Source: Trissonchulus latispiculum (taxonomy: Eukaryota > Nematoda > Enoplea > Enoplida > Ironidae). From it: DNA of 64,000 bases. A model generated the notes under the pieces. The model was not told where the DNA came from. It made no database searches and saw only the letters and a program-made list of their open reading frames with translations. Positions 29,835-41,282 of this stretch are shown here, one piece after another. Position 1 is the first letter of the stretch; each line of letters opens with the position of its first letter. Made by a program: the position numbers and the translations under genes. Location: NCBI GenBank assembly GCA_030248195.1, contig JASAND010012762.1:51005-115004 (forward strand). Reading direction: 5' to 3'.

Positions 29835-32800
29835 ATGGACATGCCAGAATCCTTATCGGTTGAAGATGTACAACAGGGAGGGTTTGAAGAAATTTCCTTG
29901 GAAAGAGTGTTCCATGGTTGGCTACGAGGCTACCGCCTTGTCCCGCGACAGTTTTATGGCGACCTTCAAATATTTTTTGAAGAGTCGTTTAATCATTTAA
30001 GTGGACTTTTGGAAAGGCAATGCAGCGAATTGGGCGGCTTGAAATATTGGCTCTGTGTTGCAGTTAAACTACATAGAGCTACTAACTTGAATGAAATTAT
30101 TGAAAGCCACTTTTGCTGCAGAGCAAGAGATGTGCAAACTGGATCTCCAATTTCAACTGATTTGAAGACGGCTGAAAATGAAGTTGAAAAGAATTTAGAT
30201 GCATTCCTGAAACTGGGATCGGACTGGGTGGTTGAGAAAATACTGCATGCTGACGTTCACGTTGTACGCCATCAACCGCTTGCTGGATCTTCTTATCAAC
30301 CACTACCGCCATGGGTTCAATCAAAGAAAGCAGTGGTAAACGTACAGAATACAGATAATTTATGCTTCGTGTGGAGCATCTTGGCAGCTTTGCATCCACA
30401 TCAAGATAACCCTCATCGAGTCACAAAATATGAAGCGTTCAAGCATGAACTCATGATGAGTGGTATAGAAGCACCTGTGAAAGTAAAGGATGTTCATCGG
30501 TTCGAAATTGCCAACAAGATGAGCATCAACGTGTTCGGACTAGAAGATAAAAACTTCTTTCCTCTCTACCTGTCAAAGCAACAGTTTGACAAGCATTTTG
30601 ATCTGCTCCTTTACAATGGCCATTATTCTTGGATCAAGGATTTGGATCGGTTACTAAGTGATCAACGTGGCGGACATAAGAAAAAGTATTTTTGTCGAAG
30701 GTGTCTGCAACCATGTTATTCAGAACAGAAGCTGAGCGAGCATTTAGATAGATGTCTGACAAATAAACCTGGTAAAGTCATCATGCCTAAGAATGATCAA
30801 CTATATTTTAAGAATCTACAACGATCTCTGCGAGCACCATTGACTATTTACGCAGACTTTGAGTGTTTAACAGAAGCTATTGATTCTTGTGAACCAAATT
30901 CATCCAGATCATACACAACTGCATATCAGAAGCATACTCCCTGTGGTTATGGTATGATAACTGTACAACAATGCTGTGGGGATGATACTTTGAAGATTGG
31001 TTCTCCTTTGATTTATCGTGGACCGGACTGTGTAGACAAATTTCTTGAAGCTTTAATCGACTGTGTGGAAAATTATGCATCTACTTACAGCAACCCACAA
31101 CCACTGAACCTTACATCAGGTGAAGAAGCTCTGTTTGGAAATTCTCGAAACTGCTATTTATGTGGGAAAATGATGAATGAAGATCGTGTCCGTGATCACT
31201 GTCACATTTGCGGTAGATTTCGAGGAGCTGCACACAATTTTTGTAATCAACAATTTCGACTGAATAGAGATATAACAGTGATTTTTCACAATCTCAGACG
31301 ATACGACGGGCACCTGATCATGCAGGAAGTGGGGAAAGTGTGTAAAACTAGAAAATTAAGAATGACAGCCGTCGCTAAAGGTATGGAGGACTACTTAAGC
31401 TTTGCTGTTACAACTCCAAAGAAAAAAGACGGTGAAGAAGATTCTGATGATGAAACAGAAGAAGAACGGGTGTTAGGAGGATATGGACAAGAAAGTTCAC
31501 CATGGCAACTTCGATTTATCGACAGTTGCCAGTTTCTTATGGCTTCCTTAGACACTTTGGTTAGTAATCTAGAACCACAACAACTACATATCCTAACAAA
31601 GCTTATTCCCGATGAAAACAAGAGGAGGCTGTTAACACGGAAGGGTATATACCCTTATGACTATATGAACAGTTGGTCCAAGTTTGACGAACTGAAGCTC
31701 CCTGCTAAAATGGATTTCCACAGCATTTTAACTGATGATGATATTTCTGAATCTGACTATGCTCATGCACTTCTTGTTTGGGACAGCTTTAATGTGAATA
31801 GTCTTGGTGAATATCATGACTTGTACCTGTTTACCGATGTAATTCTCTTGGCTGATGTCTTTGAGAACTTTCGCAGCTTTTGCTCTCAGCACTTTGGCTT
31901 GGATCCTGCCCATTACATTACGCTACCTAGTTTTGGGTGGGATGCTTGCCTAAAGCTGACTGACATAAAGCTGGAGCTTCTAAAGGACAGCAACCAGTAT
32001 ATGTTTTTTGAACAAGGAATTCGCGGAGGCGTTGCCATGATTTCACACAGGTACGCCAAAGCGAATAATCCTTACCTATCTGATTACGATTGTAACAAAC
32101 CTACGTCATATATATTATATCTCGATGCTAACAATTTGTATGGTTGGGCAATGAGTCAAAAACAGCCATGTTCCAACTTTCGTTGGCTTTCTTCATCGGA
32201 AATTGAGAAAATTAAATGGGAGGAGTTGGATGAGGAGGGTGAGGAGGGATATGTTTTAGAAATTGATTTGGGGTATCCAAAAGAATTACATGAGTTACAC
32301 AACTCATACCCATTGGCTTCAGAGAAAATGAAAATTACTGATGACATGTTGTCTTCTTATTGTAAGAATTTGAAAGCTGATCTCAATGTTAAAGTTGGTG
32401 AGGTGCACAAGCTAGTTCCCAATCTGTTTGATAAACAAAAATATATCATACATTTTCGTAACCTTAAATTATACTTATCATTGGGTTTAAAATTGCTGCA
32501 TGTGCACCGTGTCCTCGCTTTTCGGCAATCAGCTTGGATGCAGCCTTATATCAACTTTAACACGGAGATGCGGAAACGTGCAAAGTCTGATTTTGAAAAG
32601 AATTTATTTAAATTGTTGAATAACGCAGTATTCGGTAAGACCATGGAAAACGTCCGCGGTTATGTAACAGTGGAGCTTGTAACAGAGCAGAAGCGATTCC
32701 AGAAACTGATATCAAATCCTCGTTTTGAGCGGGCTTCTGCTTTCAGCGAAGATTTGGTAGCGGTTTGTATGAATCGAGCATCAATCGAGCTCAATAAACC

Positions 32801-33380
32801 AATTTATGTTGGGTTTACTGTGCTTGATTTATCAAAGCTGCTTATGTACAATTTTCACTATAATTATATTGTTCCTAAATATGGATGTAATGTGAAATTG
32901 TTGTTTACTGACACCGATAGCTTATGTTATTTCATAGAATGTAATGACATTTACAAGGATATGTATGCAGATTCTAATTTGTTTGATTTCAGTGATTACC
33001 CTTCCGATCATTTTTTATTTTCTCATGCAAACAAAAAGGTTATGGGGAAAATGAAAGATGAGACGAATGGTAGTCCTATTGCTGAGTTTTGCGGATTGCG
33101 TGCTAAAATGTATAGCATTCTTTGTGGGGGTGTTGCTAAAAAAAGGGCCAAGGGGGTTAAAAAGTCGGTAGTTAAGAAGGTTTTGTTACATGATGACTAT
33201 GTACATGCTCTATTTGATAAATCCTTACGAAGAGATGTAATGAATATGATCAGGAGTGATAAGCATCAACTGTATTCATATACTTCAAACAAAATTAGCT
33301 TATCCTCCTTTGATGATAAACGCTACATCTTGGAAGATGGGATTAGCAGTTATGCCTATGGGCATAAATTAATTGTTTAA
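29835..33380 (+). CDS. Polinton protein-primed DNA polymerase B
   Basis: 1181 residues. The N-terminal domain with DNLCFVWSILAALHP and a C2H2-like FCRRCLQPCYSEQKLSEHLDRC unit is typical of Polinton PolB extensions. The 3'-5' exonuclease has YADFECLTE (Exo I, residue about 338) and NLRRYDGHLI (Exo II, about 486), with an HNH-like CYLCGK...RDHCHICGRFRGAAHNFCN segment between. Polymerase motifs: LDANNLYGWAM (A, about 762), KLLNNAVFGKTMEN (B, about 926), FTDTDSLCYF (C, about 1024). By family it replicates the element from a terminal protein primer. The frame is uninterrupted. ATG at 29835. Confidence 0.95.
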   Translation: MDMPESLSVEDVQQGGFEEISLERVFHGWLRGYRLVPRQFYGDLQIFFEESFNHLSGLLERQCSELGGLKYWLCVAVKLHRATNLNEIIESHFCCRARDVQTGSPISTDLKTAENEVEKNLDAFLKLGSDWVVEKILHADVHVVRHQPLAGSSYQPLPPWVQSKKAVVNVQNTDNLCFVWSILAALHPHQDNPHRVTKYEAFKHELMMSGIEAPVKVKDVHRFEIANKMSINVFGLEDKNFFPLYLSKQQFDKHFDLLLYNGHYSWIKDLDRLLSDQRGGHKKKYFCRRCLQPCYSEQKLSEHLDRCLTNKPGKVIMPKNDQLYFKNLQRSLRAPLTIYADFECLTEAIDSCEPNSSRSYTTAYQKHTPCGYGMITVQQCCGDDTLKIGSPLIYRGPDCVDKFLEALIDCVENYASTYSNPQPLNLTSGEEALFGNSRNCYLCGKMMNEDRVRDHCHICGRFRGAAHNFCNQQFRLNRDITVIFHNLRRYDGHLIMQEVGKVCKTRKLRMTAVAKGMEDYLSFAVTTPKKKDGEEDSDDETEEERVLGGYGQESSPWQLRFIDSCQFLMASLDTLVSNLEPQQLHILTKLIPDENKRRLLTRKGIYPYDYMNSWSKFDELKLPAKMDFHSILTDDDISESDYAHALLVWDSFNVNSLGEYHDLYLFTDVILLADVFENFRSFCSQHFGLDPAHYITLPSFGWDACLKLTDIKLELLKDSNQYMFFEQGIRGGVAMISHRYAKANNPYLSDYDCNKPTSYILYLDANNLYGWAMSQKQPCSNFRWLSSSEIEKIKWEELDEEGEEGYVLEIDLGYPKELHELHNSYPLASEKMKITDDMLSSYCKNLKADLNVKVGEVHKLVPNLFDKQKYIIHFRNLKLYLSLGLKLLHVHRVLAFRQSAWMQPYINFNTEMRKRAKSDFEKNLFKLLNNAVFGKTMENVRGYVTVELVTEQKRFQKLISNPRFERASAFSEDLVAVCMNRASIELNKPIYVGFTVLDLSKLLMYNFHYNYIVPKYGCNVKLLFTDTDSLCYFIECNDIYKDMYADSNLFDFSDYPSDHFLFSHANKKVMGKMKDETNGSPIAEFCGLRAKMYSILCGGVAKKRAKGVKKSVVKKVLLHDDYVHALFDKSLRRDVMNMIRSDKHQLYSYTSNKISLSSFDDKRYILEDGISSYAYGHKLIV

Positions 33381-33511
33381 TTGTCTTTATCATGTTAGAT
33401 TACCCCATTGTTTAGTGAAATGTAATTAGAAATTAAACAATTGTGTTTATTGGTTTTTCAAATGTAGACATATCATTACTTTAAGTATTATTAAGAAAAT
33501 ATAATCATATT

Positions 33512-33517
33512 AATAAA
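33512..33517 (+). terminator. Polyadenylation signal AATAAA after PolB
   Basis: It lies 132 nt downstream of the PolB stop. It is the best match in this short convergent gap. Confidence 0.4.
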
Positions 33518-33618
33518 CGGTGCATTACTGAAAACACACAAAGTTGGATTTGCAAAAGTCATAGCGTAACGGTTCTTTGAAATGAGTGATATTGTTTCGA
33601 TTAATCGGTTAATATTGT

Positions 33619-34158
33619 TCAACCGCTTTCTTCATCAGTTCTTCTGGCCATATATGAATGTAGTAACTGATAGGCTCGATGCGTAGAGCAGTACTTTGCA
33701 TCATCTTCCAGAATGTGGTCAGGACAACACCTTTTACCTTCTTCACAAGGCATTAAATTATAGCTAGGCAATCCAATAGATCCACCCTCCATAATTCGAA
33801 CAAAATTTTGTCTCTTCATCAATGCTTGCCGAATCAAATTCCACTGTTCCGCACCCTTAGTGATAATCATAGAAATCTCTGATTGATCCAAAATGTTAGA
33901 AATGATATCCATCGTTTGTTCCCAATCACGGAGATGTGAACTTGCATCCCATCGAATACAGGTTCGTAAAGACACAAACTGAATTGTCGCGCGTTGATCC
34001 ATCGATAGGTTTTCGAGGTTGTAAGGAGCTTTCACGAAGAAATGATGCACTTCGGGTTGATCATGTTCAGGGAATTTGATTAGAAGGGTTACTTCTAACG
34101 GAATATCACCCAAACTTTGCACACCAATACAACTAACTGCAATTACAGCAAACGCCAT
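33619..34158 (-). CDS. Unrecognised Polinton protein with C-terminal Cys/His cluster
   Basis: 179 residues. It starts MAFAVIAVSCIGVQSLGDIP, then a beta/alpha pattern (VTLLIKFPEHDQPEVHHFFV), a long helical middle and a C-terminal cluster CEEGKRCCPDHILEDDAKYC followed by STHRAYQLL. The general shape (strands, helices, terminal C/H residues) recalls RNase-H-fold Maelstrom/DEDD-type domains, but key acidic residues are not clear and I do not claim it. It is convergent with PolB near the right TIR. Confidence 0.5.
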   Translation of the reverse strand: MAFAVIAVSCIGVQSLGDIPLEVTLLIKFPEHDQPEVHHFFVKAPYNLENLSMDQRATIQFVSLRTCIRWDASSHLRDWEQTMDIISNILDQSEISMIITKGAEQWNLIRQALMKRQNFVRIMEGGSIGLPSYNLMPCEEGKRCCPDHILEDDAKYCSTHRAYQLLHSYMARRTDEESG

Positions 34159-34519
34159 ATTGAAATGTGGTGGCTGTGAAAAGTGCTGTTGATGTCTATT
34201 CCCTCCTTTCTTTTAAGCAACGAAAGTAGGTTAAACATTAATGTTATTAGTTAGAGTTAACACAAAAAACATAGATTCAAATTTCAGCGTTTTGTTAATA
34301 AATGAAGAGCATGTGCTACAAAATAAATTAATTTAGCAGATACCGTTCGTCAAATACATCAAATACGTCAAAATATTATAAATATGAGTAAAACAACAAC
34401 GCCGGTTAAAACCACACATATATGAATCCGTATAACGCCACCTATGAAATTGCTCTAGATGGTGTGAAGCCACTGAGCCGCCACTGATCGACAAAACTTC
34501 AACACAAATTAATTGCACT

Positions 34520-35013
34520 TTAATATCAAAAAACGCCACAGTTTCAGAAATCCCCACGCCCCAAAAATAACTCGACACGTCACTTAAAGTCATTGTTACA
34601 TAAATCCAAACGCCGCTTAAAGTCAGTGTTATAGAAATCCCAACGCCGCGTAAAGTCAAAGTAACATAAATCCCAACGCCGCTTAAGGTTAATGTTACAG
34701 AAAGCATAGCCGCCACTAAACGCCACTTTATAGAAAACACTAACGCCACTGAGCGCCATTAGACGCCACTGTTCCAGAATGCTGGAAAGCCACAAAACGC
34801 CACTAACGCCACTGTTCCAGAACGCTGGAAAGCCTCAAAACGCCACTAACGCCACTGTTCCAGAACGCTGGAAAGCCTCTAAACGCCACTAACGCCACTG
34901 TTCCAGAATGATTTAAAGCCACAAAACGCCACTGACGCCACTGTTCCAGAATGATTTAAAGCCACAAAACGCCACTGACGCCACTGTTCCAGAACGCCCC
35001 TTTTTATACTACT
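34520..35013 (-). repeat. Polinton right TIR
   Basis: Reading inward from 35013 it matches the left TIR: AGTAGTATAAAAAGG, then CTGGAACAGTGGCGT units (six, versus four on the left), then the GTTTTCTATAAAGTGGCG and GGCGTTGGGATTT modules. Homology fades near 34520. Confidence 0.9.
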
Positions 35014-35019
35014 AACAAA
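35014..35019. repeat. Polinton 6-bp TSD AACAAA (right)
   Basis: Matches 20997-21002 exactly, directly after the terminal ACT. Confidence 0.93.
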
Positions 35020-35725
35020 AATTTATTTCTTAATTTTGGAAGAAAGCAAAGGGAATCACCGCTCCAATTAAAGAACTCCAGTTTTGGACTGCCCCGATGT
35101 ATGTTACAGAAACTGCGTTTATTCTATTTGGTAATTCTTATTCTTATTACACAATGATGGTGGCATTTGTTTGCCCCCAGAACTTATATTTAATCGTAAA
35201 ATTTATATATATTTAGAAGCAAAAACTGTGCGTATTAATGAATTAAGAAGAGATTAAAGTAAAGGTCGAGTTTAAGAGTACTTTAAATATTTGGTCCTCT
35301 GAGCGAACGTTTCAGGACAAAAGTTGATATACATACCAGTAGGGCCTAAACTAGAATAAGACCAGTGAGAAAGAACACAGATCGTTATAAATGGTCAATT
35401 ATCGTTCACCACTTATGCCCACATGGAGTTTTTTGCAGAAGACATCGTTTTCAAAGAACGGATGCTCCTCAAAATGGAACTTGATCCGATAGCCAGACTT
35501 GATGCCATCATACTCCTCAATCTAAAACATCAAGGACAACAAGCCATCAAAAAATGAAGTAGGAAAAACAAGTACATAAGAATAACACAGACGTCGAGCC
35601 ACGAAAGCTACAAACGAACTGCCACGAAGGGAAGCGGGCACCTGTCAAACGTTTATTGAGTATCGTGACTATTATGTGAAACATTTGTTTTTATGGCCTG
35701 TTTTTCTGATCTCTATGATCCAGCA
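35020..35725. other. Interior of giant element, no gene seen
   Basis: AT-rich sequence with no long frame or repeat that I can support. Confidence 0.35.
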
Positions 35726-35733
35726 AATAGCTG

Positions 35734-36941
35734 CAGGGATGGAAACTGGGTCACTTTTTGTGACCCATGACCCATTCGACCCAAGCGCAAATTTGACCCA
35801 GACCCAAGGTGACCCATAAAATTTTAAAGTTTTGTGACCCAGAGACACAAATGACCCAAACGTTTCCGTGACCCAGACCCGATTGACCCAAAAATTTTCG
35901 TGACCCAGACTCAAATGACCCAATGTAACACAGACTGACTTTAGCAAACCGAGATTGTCTCACTGGGAATTCTTTTTGATACCCTAACTTTCTTAATTTC
36001 TGGAAAGATGCATAAATAAGTTCATTCCACTCATTTTGTAAAACCATTGCAACAGTTTGTTTTTCTCAGAAAAGACCTGATAAACATGGACCGATGGTAT
36101 TCAATTTTGAATTACTAAATATTCAACCCCAGACAAGGTTTTTTATTTAAAGGAAATGTAAGACGAGGGATCTTTTGCGATTTCCCAAAAGCTCTAGCTT
36201 TTGATTTTTTGATGAATAACTTTAGAACTTTGAACGGGGGCATACAAATTCAAAATAAAATTTTTCAATAATTTAAAATTTTAACTTGGTAAGGGGAAGT
36301 CAAAGAAGGAAGTTAAGCAACCAAAATTTTTCTGAAAGTATTTGTAGGATTTTATGCATTTAAAACGCTTTAAAACCATTTTGCTAGCCGTATAATTTTA
36401 AGTATTAGCTCAAATTGGAAACTTCTCAGAACTTTTTCAATGGATGATGGAATTGAAAGAAATAATGGCCACTGCATCATTTTCTTTTGAGACCTGAGTG
36501 GTTGATGATGTGAAATTTTAAAATCGACAAAAGGTGTCGAGCTTGGTGTACGTGTACCTACTTTTACTATGTGAACCGACTCAAATAGAATACTAGAGCA
36601 AGCCGCACCGGAACTCGACTGACTTCTATGACTAAATGACTACTAAATTTAATTAATTTGCTAGTAATCGCGCCTAAGGCGCGAAAATTTTTCAGGAATG
36701 GTGGACCTTTAAAACTAGCTAAATTCCACTTCGAAAATTGAAACTTTAAAGATTTAAAGGCCCCTGTGACCCAGACCCAAAATGACCCACTAAAATTGCT
36801 GACCCAGACCCAAAGTGACCCATAGGAATCGTGACCCAGACCCACACTGACCCATAGGTTTCCCAAAATTAGTGACCCAAGACCCAGTGACCCAAGCGAA
36901 AATAGCGACCCAAGCGACCCAGGACCCAGTTTCCATCCCTG
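35734..36941. mobile_element. hAT-type MITE, 1208 bp, with 8-bp TSD
   Basis: The ends CAGGGATGGAAACTGGGTC and GACCCAGTTTCCATCCCTG are inverted copies. Flanks AATAGCTG at 35726-35733 and 36942-36949 are perfect 8-bp duplications, as hAT transposases make. Subterminal arrays of TGACCCAGACCCA-type units occur at both ends (35752-35940, 36765-36930). Interior frames are not coding for a transposase, so it is non-autonomous. Confidence 0.93.
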
Positions 36942-36949
36942 AATAGCTG

Positions 36950-38880
36950 TACAAGGCCACAGTTTGCCCCTACGAGACCCAGCCCCACGAGAAGGCCAGA
37001 CTCCCTCCCCTACTCGACCTCGACTGCTCCCCTCCCAAAGCCGAGCTCAGACCTCCCTCCCCCATTAAAATGAGCTTCAAACTAAGAAAAATATGCAAAT
37101 CTTTTTAAAAATTTGCAATCTTTAGATATTTTTTAAAAATTCGAACAAATGGATGGAAATCCGCTATAAACAGCTAAAGATGTTTAAAAACAGCATTAAA
37201 AGGTAATTAAGTAATAATAAACTGCAATTTTGGTTAATTTTGACACATTTTGGGGAAAAGTTGTCAATTTTCAAGCCCTATTTTCGCATACTTTAACTAC
37301 TGACAGAAGCTTTTGAGGACATAATGTAATGTGCATCCAAAAAAGAGCATTCTTAGCTAAAATACTTGGATATTGTTTAAGGGTTTCCCCCAATTTCGAA
37401 TTTGGATATTTACTCTTCCCCCCCCAGGTACAGGTACACCGATGACCCAGGGATAGAGACTAGACTGAAAAAACGGTTTTTTCCGTTTTACCGCATCCTT
37501 GGCAAAAACACGAGAGTTGTATTCGATATGTTCAAGAATTTTTAAAGAATCACAAAAAATAGAAAAACGTCCAAAAATTTTCTAAATCATTTGAAAAGTT
37601 TTAATGCTCTAAAACGGTTTAGTTTAGATTTGCTTTTAGCACGTCAGAACCATTTTGAGGCCATTGAGGGTATATACCGGAAAAAAACGGAAAAATACAG
37701 ATGAAATCTGGAAAAAGTAGTTTTTGAGTAACTAAAACTGGTAGGAGGGAGGCCAAAAAGTGGGAGGATAAAAATGCTAGGCTAGCCAAATGCTAAAAAT
37801 AATGTAAAAAATCTCCAAGTTTCTACGTATACTGCTACAACTAAGCTACAAATTGTTCAAACATCAAGTTTTGGTACCAAAATACACGACTGTAGATCAA
37901 AAAATTCCAGCGAAACGTGCGGGCTCATCACCACCACCTGTTTAAACATTTAACATTTTGAATTGGACTAAATGAAACTTGGACAAAATGCAAGCAGAGA
38001 CAACAGGAACTACACTAATTTGAGTGCCAACTAAACTGACAGAGAGAATAAAACTGGGACTGAAAAGGTGGGGGTGGGCGGAATTTTGTGACTAAGCGGA
38101 CTCCAATCTACTGTGATTGGTTTGCTTCAGTTACTGCTGAAAAATACTGCAAAATCAGCCAATCCGAGTCTATTGTTGCTACTGCCCCGACCAATAAGAA
38201 TTGCCGCAGACCACGTGACTGCTCGTGAAGCAACCAACTCACAACACATCATCTACTTTGTGGAAAATATTGAGCGTCCTTGTTTGTTGTCAGTCTACAT
38301 AGGCCTAATTTTGACACTATGTATTTATTTGTGGAACAAGTATGGCGGCCTCCGTGACTAGCTAAGTTCCAGTTTCCTAAAGATAAATTTTGCTGGGAAG
38401 GGAAGGGGTGCAGGGAGATTTTTTATTAATTTGGATTAAGTTGAAAAGTTGAAGTTTAAGTTTCGACAGTTGAAAGATTAATAAATGGATTTGTCGAAAA
38501 TTTAAATAGTAATTTTAACTGTATATACGCATGTAATTCAGAAAAGCTAGAGAGAAATTTCAACGTGTTTTGTGCTTTCAAATAATTCGAAATTGTTTTG
38601 GATAACGTTAGCTTATTTGTTTTGGATAGCAAGTACAAGGTTTAAGTTTTAACTGCTAGATTATATCTGTATTTTATTACAGATTGATTTTATTTCTGCA
38701 AATTTATTGGCATCCCCATTCCACCCCACGCCACCCTCCTACACCTTGCACTGATGACCTCCTCAGCAAACCGAAGACCAGCTTTGTTTTTACGCAGTGT
38801 ACATCAGGCGTCAGCAATTTTAGCAAAAACACTGAAGTTACAGGTGTAGTGTAGCAGAGATTTGGGGGGTTGGGGGCTCC
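36950..38880. other. Interior of giant element, no gene seen
   Basis: AT-rich with pyrimidine-rich patches near 36965-37060. A 38113-38361 frame looks accidental. No repeat boundaries found. Confidence 0.35.
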
Positions 38881-38885
38881 TCCCA

Positions 38886-39295
38886 ATTTTTGTATGGGTG
38901 CGTATTGGAGGGTGACGAATTCAAAAATTTAAAAATTGCATATTTTAAAAAAGTTCAATTCTAGTTTGCTAAGAGGGGACCAAGGGGAACCGAAATTTTT
39001 TTAGAAAATTTGCTGAAAACTTGCATGCAGGGGTTTTCTGGGGCGCTGAGCATGAATCTGAAATCCGTTTTTCGATTCAGCTTTTCGTTAGTCTGATATA
39101 AGCTAAAGTTGTAAGCCTAAGATATAAGCTTATACTGAGCTAACGAAAAGCTGAATCGAAAAACGGACTTCGAATTCGTGCTTAACGCCCCAGAAATCCC
39201 GTGTATGCAAGTTTTCAGCAAAATTTTTTCAAAAAAATTTAAAATTTTTAGATTTTTGAATTCATCACCCTCCAATATGCACCCATACAAAATTT
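38886..39295. repeat. Fold-back (palindromic) MITE, about 410 bp
   Basis: The left arm from TTTTTGTATGGGTGCGTATTGGAGGGTGA and the right arm ending TCACCCTCCAATATGCACCCATACAAAA are inverted. AACTTGCATGC...TTTTCTGGGGCG and CGATTCAGCTTTTCGTTAG are mirrored around a centre near 39100. Confidence 0.8.
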
Positions 39296-39489
39296 GAAAG
39301 GTTTTGGTCAAAAATTAAAAGTTAGGACAGGAAGCGCAAAAGATCCGAAGTAATTTTAACATATGTAGGACAGTCGTTGGAAAGGCCAAAACCAAACGTC
39401 TCTGTCAAAGCCTGGAACTGTCTTGAAGCTTTCAAAAAATTTTCTTATTTTCTCAGGGCAACTACACAGCCAGATTTTGGGGCTTGAGC

Positions 39490-39557
39490 CGATAAATAAT
39501 AATTATTAATGAATTAATTAATATTAATGAATTAATAATTAATAATTATTAATATAA

Positions 39558-39605
<48 letters not shown>
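39490..39605. repeat. AT-only microsatellite, (ATT)n
   Basis: AATTAATTAAT-type sequence passes into an (ATT)n run of about 17 units (39552-39602). Confidence 0.9.
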
Positions 39606-39924
39606 CAACGTAATTTTATGAAATAAAAATGTATCTCCCCGCCCGACTGCATCTTTTTTCTAATGACTTCAAACTACCGCCTGCTCTTTTTATCTGTCCC
39701 AAACTCTTCCCGATTTCCATCCATAAGTAAGTATGGTTAGGCAAACAAGTAAAGAGGGTGTCCGTGTCGGCTCAGAGAGGAGTCTCATTACCTTGCAAAA
39801 ATATTAAAACAGGTTTTTTGAAATTTGCTATTTTAAATTCAATATTAAGTATGTCTCACATCCGTTTTTGTGCTTCCCCACCACACACTATAAGGTTCCC
39901 AGAAAAGGTCAAACTGTATATAAG

Positions 39925-40308
39925 CAAGAGTACATAATATAAGAGTGTGCCACTAGGCACACTCTAATACTCTATGTTATCAGGGCAAAATCTATGCTCT
40001 GCTCGCTAACGGCCCACCCTCCCCCCACCGCAAATCAGACCCATCACTTCAAAGAATTTTGAGCGCTATGTTTATGTTCTAAAGCTCGAAGCAGGCACAA
40101 AATTCGCGCACGCACTGCTTGTGTTTTCGAGCTTAAGCACATAAACATAGAGCGAGTGAGCGTACCCCCGTCTCGACTAGGTACTGATGGGGGGGTCACT
40201 AGGGTCTGATTTGTGGGGGGGGGGTTCCCGTTAGCGTGCAGAGCATAGTTTTTGCCCTGAAAACGTAGAGCTTACCTAGTGGCATACTCTTATAATTATG
40301 TACTCTTG
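39925..40308. repeat. G-run palindromic repeat, complete copy
   Basis: The outer ends CAAGAGTACATAATATAAGAGTGTGCC and its inverted counterpart (GGCATACTCTTATAATTATGTACTCTTG) enclose mirrored GCAGAGCATAG..TTTGCCCTGA modules and CCC/GGG runs around a centre near 40110. The window start carries a truncated relative. Non-coding MITE-like family. Confidence 0.75.
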
Positions 40309-40558
40309 ATATACAAGTATTTGTGGTCAAAATTCTTTGAATTTTTAGCCTGGCACCGTTTAGTTCGTTGCTAAAACTGAATTTTTGAGTAGTTTTAAGC
40401 TTAGTTTATAATATCCAATCTAAAACCAAGCTTAAAACTGCTCAAACATTCAGTTTTATCAACAGTCTTAACGGTTTCAGGCCAGGCCTAAAATTCAAAG
40501 ACCACTTGGACTTTAGGAACTCACGTTTATCTCACCAAAAGAAAACCCAGACGTAATT

Positions 40559-41212
40559 TTGTCTTTCACTGTTTTTTGTTTAGATTTGATTGCATTTTCA
40601 AAGTGTCTCTTGCTGTTCATGCTTGGTGGACGTCAGTATGACATGAGTGGAGTCGACAGCCCCGTTGATCCAGGAGTCCAACTTCAGGGTGTAGGAGGTC
40701 CCGTTTTGACGGCTACTCTACTCCTTCTCAGGTTCTCCTCAGCTAGTCTGCCCTTGTTCCCCCGTTTCTCTTCCTGGCTCATCGATGGACTATTCCCCCG
40801 GTTTTCACGGAAAAAATATCGGGGTCCGGCTTTCCCACAGCCAGGCGGCCGTCAAACTGCGTCGAACCCCTATGGCACAGGGACTAGCCGAAGATTCCAG
40901 ATCGGCCGGGCCAACTCCAACTTCAAGGGAATTTGTGGCTGGGACCCGTCAGCGATTTGGAACCGGAAGCGACTGCAAGCAGTAGTGATGAAGCTGTGGT
41001 GGTGCAGCAATACGACAACATGTGCTACAGTCTGCCACAACAAGCGCATCACGCTCCTGCATTCGCCGTGCCTCTGCCCCCTGTGGAGATCCCCGGCTAC
41101 CGGATTTGGCCATCCTTGCTTTTCCCAATGCGATCAAATCAGGCATAGGCTCTGCAGGAGGACAAAAGAAGGAATCATTACCATTCGAATTCCAAAGATT
41201 TATTGTGGAAAA
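40559..41212 (+). CDS. Exon-like region, interior right, unrecognised, frame unclear
   Basis: Several overlapping open frames with low-complexity protein-like sequence. The best 3' border is FEFQRFIVEK at 41183-41212 followed by AAA|GTAAGTAAC, a near-perfect donor. Nearby alternative frames read DLEPEATASSSDEAVVVQQ (acidic) and AGPTPTSREFVAG. It sits just inside the right arm, pointing to the 43926-44374 frame, mirroring the layout at 20530-20821. It may be an exon of an outward transcript with indels; the frame cannot be settled by eye. Confidence 0.3.
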
Positions 41213-41282
41213 AGTAAGTAACGTATACGTCCGTGTTGAAATGTTTGTTGGAACTTTTCAAGCTCACTTTGAAAGTGCTTAT

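Larger units (their letters stand above)
21003..35013. mobile_element. Complete Polinton/Maverick (adintovirus-like) element, 14,011 bp
   Basis: Terminal inverted repeats start AGTAGTATAAAAAGGGGCGTTCTGGAACAG and end with the complement, with AGT...ACT ends and 6-bp TSDs. The gene set is the Polinton core: adenain-like protease, double jelly-roll major capsid protein, pVI-like protein, minor capsid protein, rve integrase with chromodomain, FtsK/HerA-type packaging ATPase and protein-primed DNA polymerase B, plus four proteins of less clear role. All frames are open at plausible full length, suggesting a young insertion. It lies inside the interior of the palindromic element and is therefore the younger insertion there. 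Confidence 0.95.

Noticed and set aside
35672..36866. Minus-strand frames rich in GSLWVWVT
   Set aside because: Translations of the TGACCCAGACCC subterminal repeats of the hAT MITE.
38113..38361. 82-codon plus-strand frame
   Set aside because: No motif, no splice context, and composition no different from the flanking non-coding DNA.
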